Positions 35,963-46,537 are shown, counted from the first letter of the stretch. The stretch is 64,000 nucleotides of DNA from an uncultured Collinsella sp. (GCA_958353395.1 CATWSG010000006.1:22430-86429); one strand, 5' to 3'. The notes: generated by a model from the sequence alone, not told the origin. A program made the numbers and translations.

Positions 35963-38900
35963 CTAGTGGGTCTTGCGGCGCTTGATCAGCATGATGAGGG
36001 CTATCACTACGAGCGTTGCTCCCGCTGCTGCTGCGGTGGCGACTAGGGCGAATGTTTGTTCGCCGGTGTTTGCGAGGTTCTTCGCTGTGGTCGTAGTCTT
36101 GACCTTGGTGTCGGTCTTAGCTCCGTTGTCGGACTTGGGCTTGTCCGGGTTCGTCGGGGTCTCAGGAGTCTCGGGGTCCTTTGAGCCTTCGGAATCGGTT
36201 GGGCCGGCGGTGTTTACCAGCGTATGGTCCAGGAACTTCTTGGCGCCCGCACTTGCCTGTGAGAACAGGCGGCGCGTGCGGATCGGGGTGGCGTTCACCG
36301 TTGTGGGCGCCGTCTCCTCGGCCTCGATATTCACGAGCGTCGTGCCGGTGTCGAGGCCCACGTCGTTGTATCCCACGTGGCAGTAATACTGCGCACCGTC
36401 ATCGTCTGCGGTCAGGTCAATCTCGAGCTTTGAGGCCGTTCCAGCCGCGAGGTTGCCATCGGCACCCACGAGCTTAAACTCTGTCTCGCCGCGGCCCTTG
36501 CGGTACCACATATAGGTCGGTGCCAGCCCTGTTTCGCTATCGTCGGCACCGAGTTGCTTCACATGGCCAATCGCCGAGAGCGTCAGGTGGCTTCCCGCCG
36601 CGCGCTCAACCGAAGAGTCGTATCCAAGATCCGACCCCTCCGCAGCATCCGCCGCAGGTCCGCTCACGGTCATCGTCATGCCATCGGGCATGGTCTTGAC
36701 CGTGATGATTGCCGAGCGAATACCTGTTTCGGTCGTGGATCCATTCTTAACGGCGGCGATGGCGAATCGATACTCCGTATTGGGCTGCAGCCCATCCCAC
36801 TTGAGCGAGGTCTGCGTGTTGTCGGCAATCTTCCAGCTATTGACGACCGCATCCGCCGCATTGCTCTGCAGCATGCCCACGCCGTAGCTAAAGCCACTCT
36901 TGTTTGCGAGTACATCGTCCCAGCTAAACGTAACGCTGGTCGAATCGACGGCGTTTGCCGTAAAGCCCGTCACGGCCGGCGCGTCGGGCATCTCGACGTC
37001 CTTAACGTCATAGCCCACGATCCAGAACTGGTCGGTGTCCTTGGTGCCGAGCTTGTCGCCCGAGTCTGCCTCGAACTTGTCGACATCCACCGCGTTGACG
37101 CCCAGACGCCACACAAAACCGTACTTGCCCTGCGCGGCCTCGGGCAGGTTGTCGACGGTGCCGCCGTATTCGGTCGATTCACTCGAGGAGTTACCCGTAG
37201 TAAAGCCGGCGTTGGCACCAAAGCACAGGCCGCCAAACAACTCGTGCTTTGCGAGCTTCGCGCCCATGACAACGCTGCCGTTCAGCGTCAAGCCGAGCTC
37301 GAGCTCCTGCTCCTTGCCCTCCTCGACTTCGATGGTCTGCTCAACGCTCGCCCCCGACTGCGCGGCGGCGCCGTTAAACCCATCGTGCGTGTAGGCGCGC
37401 GTTACGCCAGGCTTGCCCAGGCCAAAGGAATCCCCAACGGGAGTCTCGCCGTTGAGCGTCGTTTGATAGGTTCCGGGTTCTCCCGACCGGTTGGTCAAAA
37501 AGTAGCTGAGCGGCGTCATATTGTGCTGTTTGGCAATGCGGTCATAGGCCTCGACATTAACGACCGAGGTCTGCGCGCCGAGCGACACGGGCGTCGCCAT
37601 CACGCCCTTGCCACCAGTTTCCTCATTTTCGATCTCATACTCGTAATAGACCATCGGAATCGTGTAGAGCACGGCCTTGTCACCCTCGCCGGCATGCGAC
37701 TCATAGCTTACGCTTGCGCTGACCGTGCGCTCGCTCCGGTAGTCATAGCATCCCTCGGCGGCAAAATCGACTGAAGCATTCATCGCGACCAGGGGCGGAC
37801 CGGTCTGCACCTCGACGGCAACGCCCAACTCGGCGCCAATGGTATAGCCCTGGGATGTCCCCGTGCCCTTTTCCTCTCCGTATGACGTGCCGCCCAACAC
37901 CAGATAGCCGTATGCCTGCTCCAGATCCTCAACATAGGGCGCATCCTGCAGCACGGCAAGCACGCGCGGGTTGGTATAGACCTTGTAGCGGTCCTTGTAC
38001 GTGATCTTGACGCTGTCGTTGTCGACATCGGGCAGCGCGAGCGAGATAAATGTGCCGTAGGTAGTGCCGCGACGGTTGCTCTCGCTAATCACCTGCTCCT
38101 CGCCGCGGCGCACCTTTCCGTTCTCGTCGAGCGAAAAATGCGAGGCGGTCATCCAATAGTAGTCATCGTTCTTGCGCAGGTCCTCGTCGCGGTGCTTGCC
38201 CACCACGGCGATAAAGCTCTCGTTATAGCGGTCCGAACCCGAGACGCTGCCCGCCTTGACGTCGCTGATCCACACCTGCTCTATACCCTTGTGGTCATGC
38301 TTGTTGCTGCTGTTGTATTGCTGACCGCTCATGCTCATGGTTCCGACCATGGACCCCAAGCCCTGAGCCCCGCTCTGTGCCGTGTTGCAGGCAAAGTCGC
38401 GGAACACATCGCCGCCCACGAGCACCTCGTCGACCGCCAGCTGCTCGGACAGGCCGTCAAGGTTGGCAGTGGCAAGGGCAATAGGCGCCAAGGTGCACGG
38501 ATAGCGCTTATCCTGAGCGCTATCCTTCCATGCGCTGTTGGGCACATGCATCAGCCCATAGGAGGCGAGGAGCCCGTCTCTGTATTCCTTGCAATCGGAA
38601 AGCTTGAACTCGCCAGACTCCGAGTCAAAATACGCGTAGCGGTACAGCGCGCCGTACAGCCCCTTGCTGCCGTCAGAAGCGCCGTAATCAAAAGCGCTGC
38701 GTTGCCAGTCATAGCCCGCAAGAATAAGGCCCGTGACGGTTTCACCCGTCTTCTTTCCTTCTTCATCGTAGGCGGCAAACGTGCCGAACGTCGCATTCGC
38801 AGCGACCATGGTCTTGCCGTTCGCGGAGAGGGAGATTGCGCCCGCGTCGCCCAGAGCATCGACATGGACGAGCGCACCCTTGGATGCATCCCACGAAAAC

Positions 38901-40052
38901 AGCTCGCAATGCGTCGACTTATCAATATTCTTCTTGCCGTAGGGTGCCGAGACCACGATGGCGAGGTCATCGCAAAAATCGCGATCGAGGTCGCCGGCCG
39001 CTAGCGAAACGACAGGAGCTGACTGAAGCTGCGTCCAGGAGTCGTTCCCGCCCTTGTTGTGCGTGGTGTAGTCCGCGGCGTTACCGGCATCGATCTTGAC
39101 GACGCTTTGCTTCCAGTTGCCGCCCTCCAAGTCATACATGTCGACTACAGCCTTGCGCACGCCGTTCTCGTCGACATAGCAGCCCGCGTAGACAAAAAGC
39201 TCGTCGACGCCGTCGCCATCGACATCGCCCGCCTCGACATCAAAGACGGCGTCGTGCTCTTGCAGGTAACCGGCATCCAGGTACTTAAAACGGCCTTCGT
39301 ACATCATACTAGTGTTGACCGTCACCGGCAGGTGTGTGTCGAGAGTGCGCGTACGCCCGTTGCTAAACGAGTAGAGGACCAGCTCAACCTTTCCGGCGTA
39401 TGACTTGCCGTCAATCGTCGTGGAGGAACTGTCGCCGTAGGCACGGAGCTCGGCAACGCGGCTCTTTTTGCCCGTGCTGGCGTCGCTGCAGAACTCAACA
39501 CTCGTGGCGTGAATGCCCGAGAAACCGTTGTTGTCGTTGGCGAGTACTGTTGAGGACTCATTGTTGCTTAGGTACGACCAGGTGCCGCCACCGTAGTCGC
39601 TATGCTTGTAGAGATCGCTGTTCGTATCGAAGTTGTTGACGTTTTGCCAGAACTTTGCGGCGCCCCACACACTTCCATAGCCATCGGTGAGTTTGCTGCT
39701 GCCGCCAATGTCACCGCGCTCGACGTTCTCGAGCTTGTCGCGCAGAGTGTAGCGATTGCCATGGCTACCGTTAGCTGCCATATAGACCTCGCCGCGCGTG
39801 GCAAACGTCGTGGGGGTATCAGTGGAATAGGGGCCAACGGTATCGGCCGGAATGTCCTCGCTCGTGCCCAGACCCAGGGCTTGATAATCCTGCTCGGTCA
39901 TATCGGTGATTGCAGGCGCATCTGCCGCCTGGGCAACCTGGGGCGCGGCCGTGAAGCAGGCGACGCTCGGGGCGATCAACGCAGCAAGCGCCGCCGTCCC
40001 AACAAGCGGGATTTTCGACAGCCTACGGATACGGGGGGTGTGGAACGTACAT
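35963..40052 (-). CDS. Large LAxTG-anchored FG-GAP/fibronectin surface protein, start region out of frame
   Basis: A long open frame (codons from at least 39979 down to 35963, 1338 residues) for a cell-wall protein. Its signal-peptide core ends AQAA. FG-GAP-like repeats include DVDGDGVDELFV and GDLDRDFCDDLAIVV. A fibronectin III domain lies near residue 1050 (VTGFTANAVDSTSVTFSWDD), an Ig-like stretch follows, and the C-terminal sorting signal is LANTG, a membrane span and KRRK. The only good start, ATG at 40052 with GAGG upstream, is one base out of frame because of a G6 run (40033-40038). With five G it would give MYVPHPRIRRLSK and a normal signal peptide, 1362 residues in all. Confidence 0.8.
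40033..40038. promoter_or_regulatory. Homopolymeric G6 tract near start codon (possible phase switch)
   Basis: Six G (six C on the coding strand) lie 15-20 bases inside the reading frame of the surface protein. A run of five or eight would join the ATG at 40052 to the long frame. Runs of this kind can slip during replication. Confidence 0.5.
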
Positions 40053-40118
40053 GAGGGACCTCGCTTTATTCGAGTGGAGTGGACTCATTTTTACAAATGA
40101 TACGTCCGATGCCCGATA

Positions 40119-40160
40119 TCACGTGTCTCATTTTCGCCAACGGCGTGTCTCATTTTTGAG
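40119..40160. repeat. Direct repeat upstream of the surface-protein gene
   Basis: Two copies of CGTGTCTCATTTT, starting near 40122 and 40144, 22 bases apart. They are located 70-100 bases before the ATG of the minus-strand surface gene. The spacing (two helical turns) suits a regulator binding one face of the DNA. Confidence 0.45.
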
Positions 40161-40174
40161 AATCCGAGATGCCG

Positions 40175-40640
40175 CGGAAATCTTATCCCAGCTCAAAGGC
40201 CATTTCTGGGATGTATTTTCCGTCGAGTGCCTCATCGGGAAACTGCATCCCATTTCAAGCGTCGATTCTGGGACGCACTTTCCCCTTAGACCCTCAACCG
40301 GAAACCGCATCCCACTTTGAGCGCAAATTCCGGGATGCATTTTCCGCTTGAGCCTCATTGGGAAACGGCGTCCCACTTTGAGGGCTGATTGTGGGATGCA
40401 TTTTCCGGTTTTGCTCTCATTGGGAAAATGCATCCCGTTTCTTGACCGAATAATGGGACGCAATTTCCCGTTGGAGCGCCTTTGGGAAAGTGTGTCCCAC
40501 TTCGACCGCCCAGAGTGGGATGCACTTTCCGCAAAGCACCTCAACGGGAAACTACGTCCCATTCCAAAGGCAAATTCCGGGACGCATTTTTCGAAAGCCT
40601 GCCCATCCGGAAAGCCCGTCCCACTTTGGACGCATCCGGG
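40175..40640. repeat. Palindromic array family R1, locus 3 (8 units, last one truncated)
   Basis: GGAAA starts at 40176, 40238, 40300, 40361, 40423, 40485, 40547 and 40609. The period is 61-62 bases throughout. The last unit lacks its right half-site. Units differ mostly in the spacers. The array lies upstream of the surface-protein gene, facing the copy at 35581-35876 on the other side. Confidence 0.9.
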
Positions 40641-40681
40641 CACGGAACCATCGACCTATCAGGCCTCCCATCAATAAAGAG

Positions 40682-40812
40682 GCGTCCTCCCGGACGGCGG
40701 GGCACGAAGTTCATCGCGAGTTCCGCACGCAAAGAAGGCCACTTAATGTGGCCTTCGTCTTGCGCGGGACTGTAGAGCAGGGAACTTCGTGCCCCGACGC
40801 CCGGGAGGACGC
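40682..40812 (+). repeat. Family R2 long palindrome, right copy
   Basis: The outer stem of 31 bases with two mismatches (40682-40712 with 40782-40812, containing GGGGCACGAAGTTC) encloses AAGGCCACTTAATGTGGCCTT. The core TCATCGCGAGTTCCGCACGC, CGTCTTGCGC and GAGCAGGGAAC is shared with the left copy in opposite orientation. Confidence 0.85.
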
Positions 40813-40853
40813 TTCATTTAGAAAGATGGACCGACCGCCGTCAGCGATGGGAG

Positions 40854-41405
40854 CTACTCTCCCAGCACGGCCTTTTTGGCGGCTGCAGCCATGTTATCCA
40901 GATCTTCCTTGGTGGGATGGTCCTTCGCGGCAACCCAGTTGTCGAGCAGCATCTTAAATCGGGCGTTGTCGGGATCTTGCTCGAGCATGGCCTCGTAGCG
41001 CTGCTTGACCGCGGGACCCATCTTGCCCTGGCACATCGCCCAGCCCGCAAGCTCGGCATCCCCAGCCAAATTGGAAGTCACGCGATCAATAATCTGCTGG
41101 TAATAGCTCTGGTCGGCGCCAAAACCGCAGGTGCCAAACAGGAACACGCGCTTGCCGTGCAAGGCGGAAAGCAACGCCGCGACCGAAGGCGTGCACGCGC
41201 CCTTGTCGCACCAAAAACCGACGAGCACCGTGTCGGCCGCGCAGGCGCCCTGCGCCTCGAGCGCAACCTGATCTGCATCCGCATCGTCGCTCAACGCCGC
41301 GGCATGGACAAACTCAACACCCGCAGCCTGCAGCGTACGCTTGATCGCACCCGAAACCATCCTGGTATTACCGCTCTTGCTGTTAACCACCAAAGAGCAC
41401 GTCAT
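40854..41405 (-). CDS. Flavodoxin-family protein (BilS-like)
   Basis: A 183-residue flavodoxin-fold protein. It shows the FMN phosphate loop SKSGNTR (residues 9-15), VGFWCDKGACTPSVAALL, LFGTCGFG, and a C-terminal MCQGKMGPAVKQRYEAML. The pattern resembles the short flavodoxins annotated as BilS, partner of the bilirubin reductase BilR, but no bilR lies nearby, so the role is open. The ATG at 41405 is preferred over a GTG two codons earlier. Confidence 0.83.
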   Translation of the reverse strand: MTCSLVVNSKSGNTRMVSGAIKRTLQAAGVEFVHAAALSDDADADQVALEAQGACAADTVLVGFWCDKGACTPSVAALLSALHGKRVFLFGTCGFGADQSYYQQIIDRVTSNLAGDAELAGWAMCQGKMGPAVKQRYEAMLEQDPDNARFKMLLDNWVAAKDHPTKEDLDNMAAAAKKAVLGE

Positions 41406-41532
41406 AGTCACGTTGCCTCGTATCCCCCAAAACTAAAGCCACTAATGCAATTTATTAGATGAATATCTTAGTACTAACGTGTCAGATGTAAACCACCGTC
41501 TGTCGATTGATTAATTTGCCCCACGGGCTTGC

Positions 41533-43392
41533 TCACTGGGCGAATTGGCTGCGGTAGAGTTCGGCGTAGAAGCCGCCTGCCGCTAGCAGCTCGTCATGCG
41601 TGCCACGCTCGATAATCTGGCCGTCGCGCATCACCAGAATGCAGTCGGCGTTGCGGATGGTGCTCAGGCGGTGCGCCACAACAAAGCTTGTGCGGCCAGC
41701 CATGAGCTCGTCGAATGCCGCCTGCACTTGCAGCTCGGTGCGCGTGTCGATACTAGAGGTCGCCTCGTCCAGCAGCAAGATAGCCGGGTCGGTGAGCATA
41801 ACGCGTGCGATGCACAGCAGCTGCTTTTGGCCCTGGCTAAACGTGCCGCCGTCCTCGCCGATGACCGTATCGTAGCCGCCTGGCAGCTGCACGATAAACT
41901 TGTGCGCGTGCGCACGCTTGGCGGCTTCGATAACCTGTTCACGCGTGGCATCGGGACAACCGTAGGCGATGTTTTCCGCCACCGTGCCCTCGAACAGCCA
42001 CGTATCCTGCAACACCATGCCAAAGGCATGGCGCAGGCTTGCGCGCGTGTAGTCACGCGAAGACCTGCCATCAACCGTGATGTGGCCGGCATCGATATCG
42101 TAAAAGCGCAGCAGCAGGTTGATGAGCGTCGTCTTTCCGCAGCCCGTGGGGCCAACAAGGGCAAAGCGCATGCCGGGCTTAGCCTCGATGCAAATGTCCC
42201 GCAGCAGCTTACGGTCGGGCACGTAGCTAAAGTCCACATGCTCAAAGGCGACCTCGCCCTGCGGGGCAGCAAGTTCCACGGCATCCGCCGCATCGGGCTC
42301 CTGCTCGCGGGCATCGAGCAGCGCAAACATGCGGCGCGCCGAGGCATACGCCGTCTGGATCTGCGTAATGACGTTGGTGACCTCGTTGAACGGCTTGGTG
42401 TACTGGTTGGCATAGGACAGGAAGATCTGCACGCCGCCCACCGTAAGCGCCGCGGGCACGCCCGTGATCACGCCCACGCAGCCGATCACAGCGACAACGG
42501 CATAGATGATGTTATTGATAAAACGCGTACCGGGGTTGGAGAGCGAACCCATAAACTGCGCGCGCTCGCCCGCGGTGTAGAGCTCGGCATTGAGGGCATC
42601 GAAGCGCTGCTGGGCGTTCGGGCCATAGGCAAAGGCGTCGACAAGCTTTTGCTCGCCTACGTACTCCTCGATATGACCACCGAGCTGCCCTTGAATACGC
42701 TGCTGTGCCGTAAAGCTTTTGTTGGAAAGCTTGGCGATGGCGCCGGCTGCAAAAATGGAAAGCGGCGTGACGAGTACCACCACAAGCGTCATGGTCAGGT
42801 TGATGGAAAGCATAAACGCGAGCGTGCCCACGATGGTAATAGCACCGGTGAAGAGCTGCGTGAAGCCCTGCAGCAGACCGTCGCCCACCTGGTCGACGTC
42901 GTTGACCACGCGGCTCATAAGGTCGCCGTGGGCATGGCTGTCGATAAAGCTGAGCGGCATACGGCTGAGCTTATCGCTCGCCTCCACGCGCATGTCGCGC
43001 ACCGTTTCGTAGGACAGGCGGTTAACGCAATAGCCCTGTAGCCACTGGAAGGCCGCGGCCCCCACCACGACGAGCGCGAGTTTGGTAACAAGCGGCAGCA
43101 GCGCGTCGAAGTCCACCTGCCCGGCGGCGACGATAAGGTCGATGCCCTCGCCGATGAGAATGGGCGTATAGAGTTGCAAGATCACCGAGACGGCGGCACT
43201 CACAAACGACGCCACAAACGAAATGCGATGCGGGCGAACATAGCCCAGCAGGCGGCGGGTCACCGCACCCACGGGATAGCGCTCGGGATCGCCGGGCTGG
43301 CGCGGACCGTCGCCCAGGTCGTTGAGGTTATCGTTACCGGACACGTTGGCCGTCATCGTGGCGACCGAACCGGAGGAAGTGTACGGATTCAT
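41533..43392 (-). CDS. Heterodimeric ABC exporter, catalytic subunit (second pair)
   Basis: A 619-residue exporter half. A polar N-terminal tail of about 45 residues is followed by six spans (about 50-340) and an ATPase with Walker A GPTGCGKTT, the variant signature FSQGQKQ and Walker B ILLLDEATSSID with the catalytic Glu. Its ATG abuts the stop codon of the upstream partner (TAAATG), so the two are coupled. The substrate is unknown. Confidence 0.92.
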   Translation of the reverse strand: MNPYTSSGSVATMTANVSGNDNLNDLGDGPRQPGDPERYPVGAVTRRLLGYVRPHRISFVASFVSAAVSVILQLYTPILIGEGIDLIVAAGQVDFDALLPLVTKLALVVVGAAAFQWLQGYCVNRLSYETVRDMRVEASDKLSRMPLSFIDSHAHGDLMSRVVNDVDQVGDGLLQGFTQLFTGAITIVGTLAFMLSINLTMTLVVVLVTPLSIFAAGAIAKLSNKSFTAQQRIQGQLGGHIEEYVGEQKLVDAFAYGPNAQQRFDALNAELYTAGERAQFMGSLSNPGTRFINNIIYAVVAVIGCVGVITGVPAALTVGGVQIFLSYANQYTKPFNEVTNVITQIQTAYASARRMFALLDAREQEPDAADAVELAAPQGEVAFEHVDFSYVPDRKLLRDICIEAKPGMRFALVGPTGCGKTTLINLLLRFYDIDAGHITVDGRSSRDYTRASLRHAFGMVLQDTWLFEGTVAENIAYGCPDATREQVIEAAKRAHAHKFIVQLPGGYDTVIGEDGGTFSQGQKQLLCIARVMLTDPAILLLDEATSSIDTRTELQVQAAFDELMAGRTSFVVAHRLSTIRNADCILVMRDGQIIERGTHDELLAAGGFYAELYRSQFAQ

Positions 43393-45255
43393 TTAGCAGC
43401 CCTCCTTTGCGCAAGTGGATGCCGGGGCAGCCGGGGCGGACGCGGGACTTGGGACGGACGTGGGCGCCGCACTCCCCTGCTGACCCTCGAGCTCCTCGCG
43501 GCGAAGCTGCGACTGGCAAATCTCGCGGTAGAGCTGGCAGGTCGTGTAGAGCTCATCGTGCGCGCCCAGGCCCGCGACCGAACCGTGGTCAAGTACGCAG
43601 ATCATGTCGGCATCACGCACGGTCGAGACGCGCTGGCTTACGATGACGGTCGTGAGCGGCAGCCCGCCCTCGGCGGCACCGCGCACATTGCGCTCGCGGA
43701 TGGCATGGCGAAGCGCCGCGTCGGTCTTAAAGTCGAGCGCCGAGGCGGAGTCGTCCATGATCAGGACCTGAGGCGAGCCCACCAGGGCGCGCGCGATGGT
43801 CAGGCGCTGGCGTTGGCCACCGCTGAAGTTCTTACCGCCCGCCTCGACCGGGGCATCGAGCCCCTGCGACTTGCTGCGCACGAACTCGCTCGCCTGCGCC
43901 ATATCGAGCGCTGCCCAAAGTTCCTCGTCGGTCGCCGACTCGTCACGCCAGGTCAGGTTGCTGCGGATGGTGCCGCTCATCAGCGACGCGCGCTGCGGAA
44001 CAGTCGCGACCACACGGCGCAACTGGTCGAGCGGCCAGGTGCGCACGTCGGCGCCCATCACACTCACGCTGCCGGTGCTCGCATCGTACAGGCGCGGGAT
44101 AAGCGAGACGAGCGTGGACTTGCCGCTACCCGTACCGCCGATAATGCCAAGCGTCTTGCCCAGCGGGAGCTCCAGGGTCACATCGTTGACGGCATTTGCC
44201 GCGCCCGCGCCAAAGGAGAAGCTCGCATGGCTCAAGCTCAGCGCAGGAACTGGAGCGATATTGCCCGGCTTGGGCAGCGCGACCGGCTGGTTGCCCTCGT
44301 CGGTGATGCTCGGCACACAATTGAGCACCTCGTTGATGCGCGACGCGCTGGCGCTCGCCTTGGTAAAGACCACGACCAGGTTGGCGACGTACACGATGGA
44401 GGTCAGGGTCTGCGTCATGTAGTTCACAAACGCCATGACCTGGCCCTGCGTGAGCTCGCCCATGTTGACCTGGATGCCGCCCACCCACAGAATGGCACAC
44501 ACGCCCAGGTTCATCACAAGAAACGTGACGGGGTTGAGAATCGACGAGAGCTTGCCCACCGCGATGGCGGTATGGGCCTGGTCATCGGCGGCTTGGGCAA
44601 AGCGCTCGCGCTCGTGATCTTCACGCACAAACGCACGGACCACGCGAGCGCCCGAAAGGCCTTCGCGGCAGATAAGCGCGATGCGGTCGAGCTTTGCCTG
44701 CAGCTGCTTGTAGTACGGAATACAGCGCGCCATGACAAACCAAAACACCAGGCCGATAGCGGGCGTGCAGATCAAGAAGATCATGCCGAGCTTAAGGTCG
44801 ATGGCAAGGGCCGCGACCATGGAGCCCACCGCTAGGAAGGGCCAGCGGATGAGCATGCGCACGCCCAGCGCCACAGCGAGCTGCACCTGGTTGACATCGT
44901 TGGTGATGCGGGTGATAAGCGACGGCGCGCCAAAGCGGTCGAGTTCGGCATAGCTCAGTTTGTTGATGTGCTCGTAGAGCGCGCCGCGGATATCGGTACC
45001 CATGCCCTGCGAGGTGAGCGCCGCCATCTTTTGGCAGACGAGCGTAAACGAGATGCCGATCACGGCCATGGCGGCGAGCACCATGCCGTAGTGGACGACA
45101 GCGTTCACATCGCGTGCGCCGATGCCCTTATCGATCATCTGGGCAATCACCAACGGCGTCAGCAGGTCAAAAATCACTTCGATCAGCTTGCACGCAGGGC
45201 CGATCACCGTATACCGGCGAAACTTGCCACCAAAACGCCTGAGCAGCTCAATCAT
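43393..45255 (-). CDS. Heterodimeric ABC exporter, subunit with degenerate ATP site (second pair)
   Basis: A 620-residue exporter half. It has six spans, Walker A GGTGSGKST, signature FSGGQRQR, and Asp in place of the catalytic Glu (VLIMDDSASALD). The C-terminal tail is Ala/Pro/Ser-rich (about 30 residues) and ends CAKEGC. The ATG at 45255 has GGGAGCG; a GTG at 45288 would add 11 polar residues. It is the first gene of the pair. No regulator gene is linked to this pair, unlike the other two. Confidence 0.92.
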   Translation of the reverse strand: MIELLRRFGGKFRRYTVIGPACKLIEVIFDLLTPLVIAQMIDKGIGARDVNAVVHYGMVLAAMAVIGISFTLVCQKMAALTSQGMGTDIRGALYEHINKLSYAELDRFGAPSLITRITNDVNQVQLAVALGVRMLIRWPFLAVGSMVAALAIDLKLGMIFLICTPAIGLVFWFVMARCIPYYKQLQAKLDRIALICREGLSGARVVRAFVREDHERERFAQAADDQAHTAIAVGKLSSILNPVTFLVMNLGVCAILWVGGIQVNMGELTQGQVMAFVNYMTQTLTSIVYVANLVVVFTKASASASRINEVLNCVPSITDEGNQPVALPKPGNIAPVPALSLSHASFSFGAGAANAVNDVTLELPLGKTLGIIGGTGSGKSTLVSLIPRLYDASTGSVSVMGADVRTWPLDQLRRVVATVPQRASLMSGTIRSNLTWRDESATDEELWAALDMAQASEFVRSKSQGLDAPVEAGGKNFSGGQRQRLTIARALVGSPQVLIMDDSASALDFKTDAALRHAIRERNVRGAAEGGLPLTTVIVSQRVSTVRDADMICVLDHGSVAGLGAHDELYTTCQLYREICQSQLRREELEGQQGSAAPTSVPSPASAPAAPASTCAKEGC

Positions 45256-45470
45256 AAAAAGGCGCTCCCTATCATCATTCACACTCAATTCGAATCATGA
45301 TAGTACGGTGAGCCCAAAAGACGAGTAAACAACTCGCCATTTCTAATGGGATTCGGTTTCCAAAGAAGCGGAGAGGCACGCGCACACCCAGCCAGTGTCG
45401 GGTCGACCGCCTGATATACTTACATTAGTGCTACCAAGTTAGTCGCCGACCCTTGAAATGAGGTGCCAAG

Positions 45471-46537
45471 ATGAACGACATTCTCGCAAGAAGAGCAAGA
45501 CGAGCAACTGTGGGCATCGCCCTTTCCGCGGCACTTGTCGCGGGAATCGCCCCCGTAACGGCGATCGCTGCAGAAACCAGCGCCCCCACCGGTGCGGCCG
45601 TTTCGCAGACGAGCGCCGCCAACGGCAATTCGGGCGCCCCGCAGACAGAAGACGCGGCCGCCGCAAAAGAAAAAGCGTATGCAGCCATGCAGGAAGCGCT
45701 CAAAAACCTCGAGGCCGCAAAAAACGCCGCAAGTCCCGAGAAAATTGCGAGATTCAATGATGACATTACCCGTTTTCAAGAGTACCGCGAAAAGATGGCG
45801 GCGCAAGCCGCCGAAGGGAGGGAACTCCTTCCCACCATGCAAGCGGACATCGATGCTGCCCAAGCCAAATACGACGGGGCCATCAACCGGGTAAGCGAGC
45901 TCCAGGCAGAATTAGAGAAGAAACATGAGATGCTTAAGACACTCGAAGCACTCGGCTACGAGGAGTTTGTCGAAACTACTAACAGCAAATTAAGCAGTTG
46001 CACAGTGAGATCATATCGGCAAAAACGCACGTAAACTATTGCGAAACGGAGCTCCGCGAGTTCCAGTACCGCCCCAGAAGAGAGGAAAGACGAGTTAATG
46101 ACTGTGAACGTGCTGTAGAGAAATATAAAGCCGATATCGACCGGTTCACAGCCTGGCGAGATGCGCTCCTCGACAATTTGAAAAAAGCGCAAACGGCCTA
46201 TGACGACGCCTGCAAGGCATACGAAGAGGCGAAAGCCGCGGCAGACAAGGCCACCTCGCCCGAGATAACGAAACCGACCGAGACGACGCCTCCCTCCGGC
46301 TCAACGCAACCCGCCGAGGCGACACCGCCCGTTGCCTCACCTGCAACCGGCAAAGACGCCCTACCAAGCTCCACCAAGCAGGCGAACTCGAGCAGCGGCA
46401 AGCAAGCAGATACGACCGCCGGCAAGCTCGCGAACACGGGCGATGCAGCGCCGAGCGCAATAGCACTCGCAGGAATCGCCGCCATGGGACTCGGAATAAC
46501 CGCCACAGCCACACGCCGCATCAAGAACTCAAAATAG
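45471..46537 (+). pseudogene. LAxTG-anchored coiled-coil surface protein, frameshifted
   Basis: Two overlapping frames together encode one protein of about 355 residues. The first frame (45471-46034) has a signal peptide (RRATVGIALSAALVAGIAP...AIAA) and a long Ala/Glu/Lys-rich coiled coil. The second frame continues the coil (QQIKQLHSEIISAKTHVNYC) and ends with a Pro/Thr linker, LANTG, a hydrophobic span and RRIKNSK. The break lies near 45975-45985, where one missing base (AAC|AG) would restore NQQIKQL. Sequence error, true decay and programmed shifting are all possible. Confidence 0.8.

Noticed and set aside
40175..40640. CRISPR array
   Set aside because: The spacing is regular, but the conserved part is an inverted pair of half-sites, the spacers are similar to each other and only 15-16 bases long, and no cas genes are near.
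40128..40643. 171-codon frame with repeating ETASHSG/FPNES-type peptides
   Set aside because: The periodic peptide comes from translating the 62-base R1 units. The period is not a multiple of three in every unit, and the conserved feature is the palindrome.
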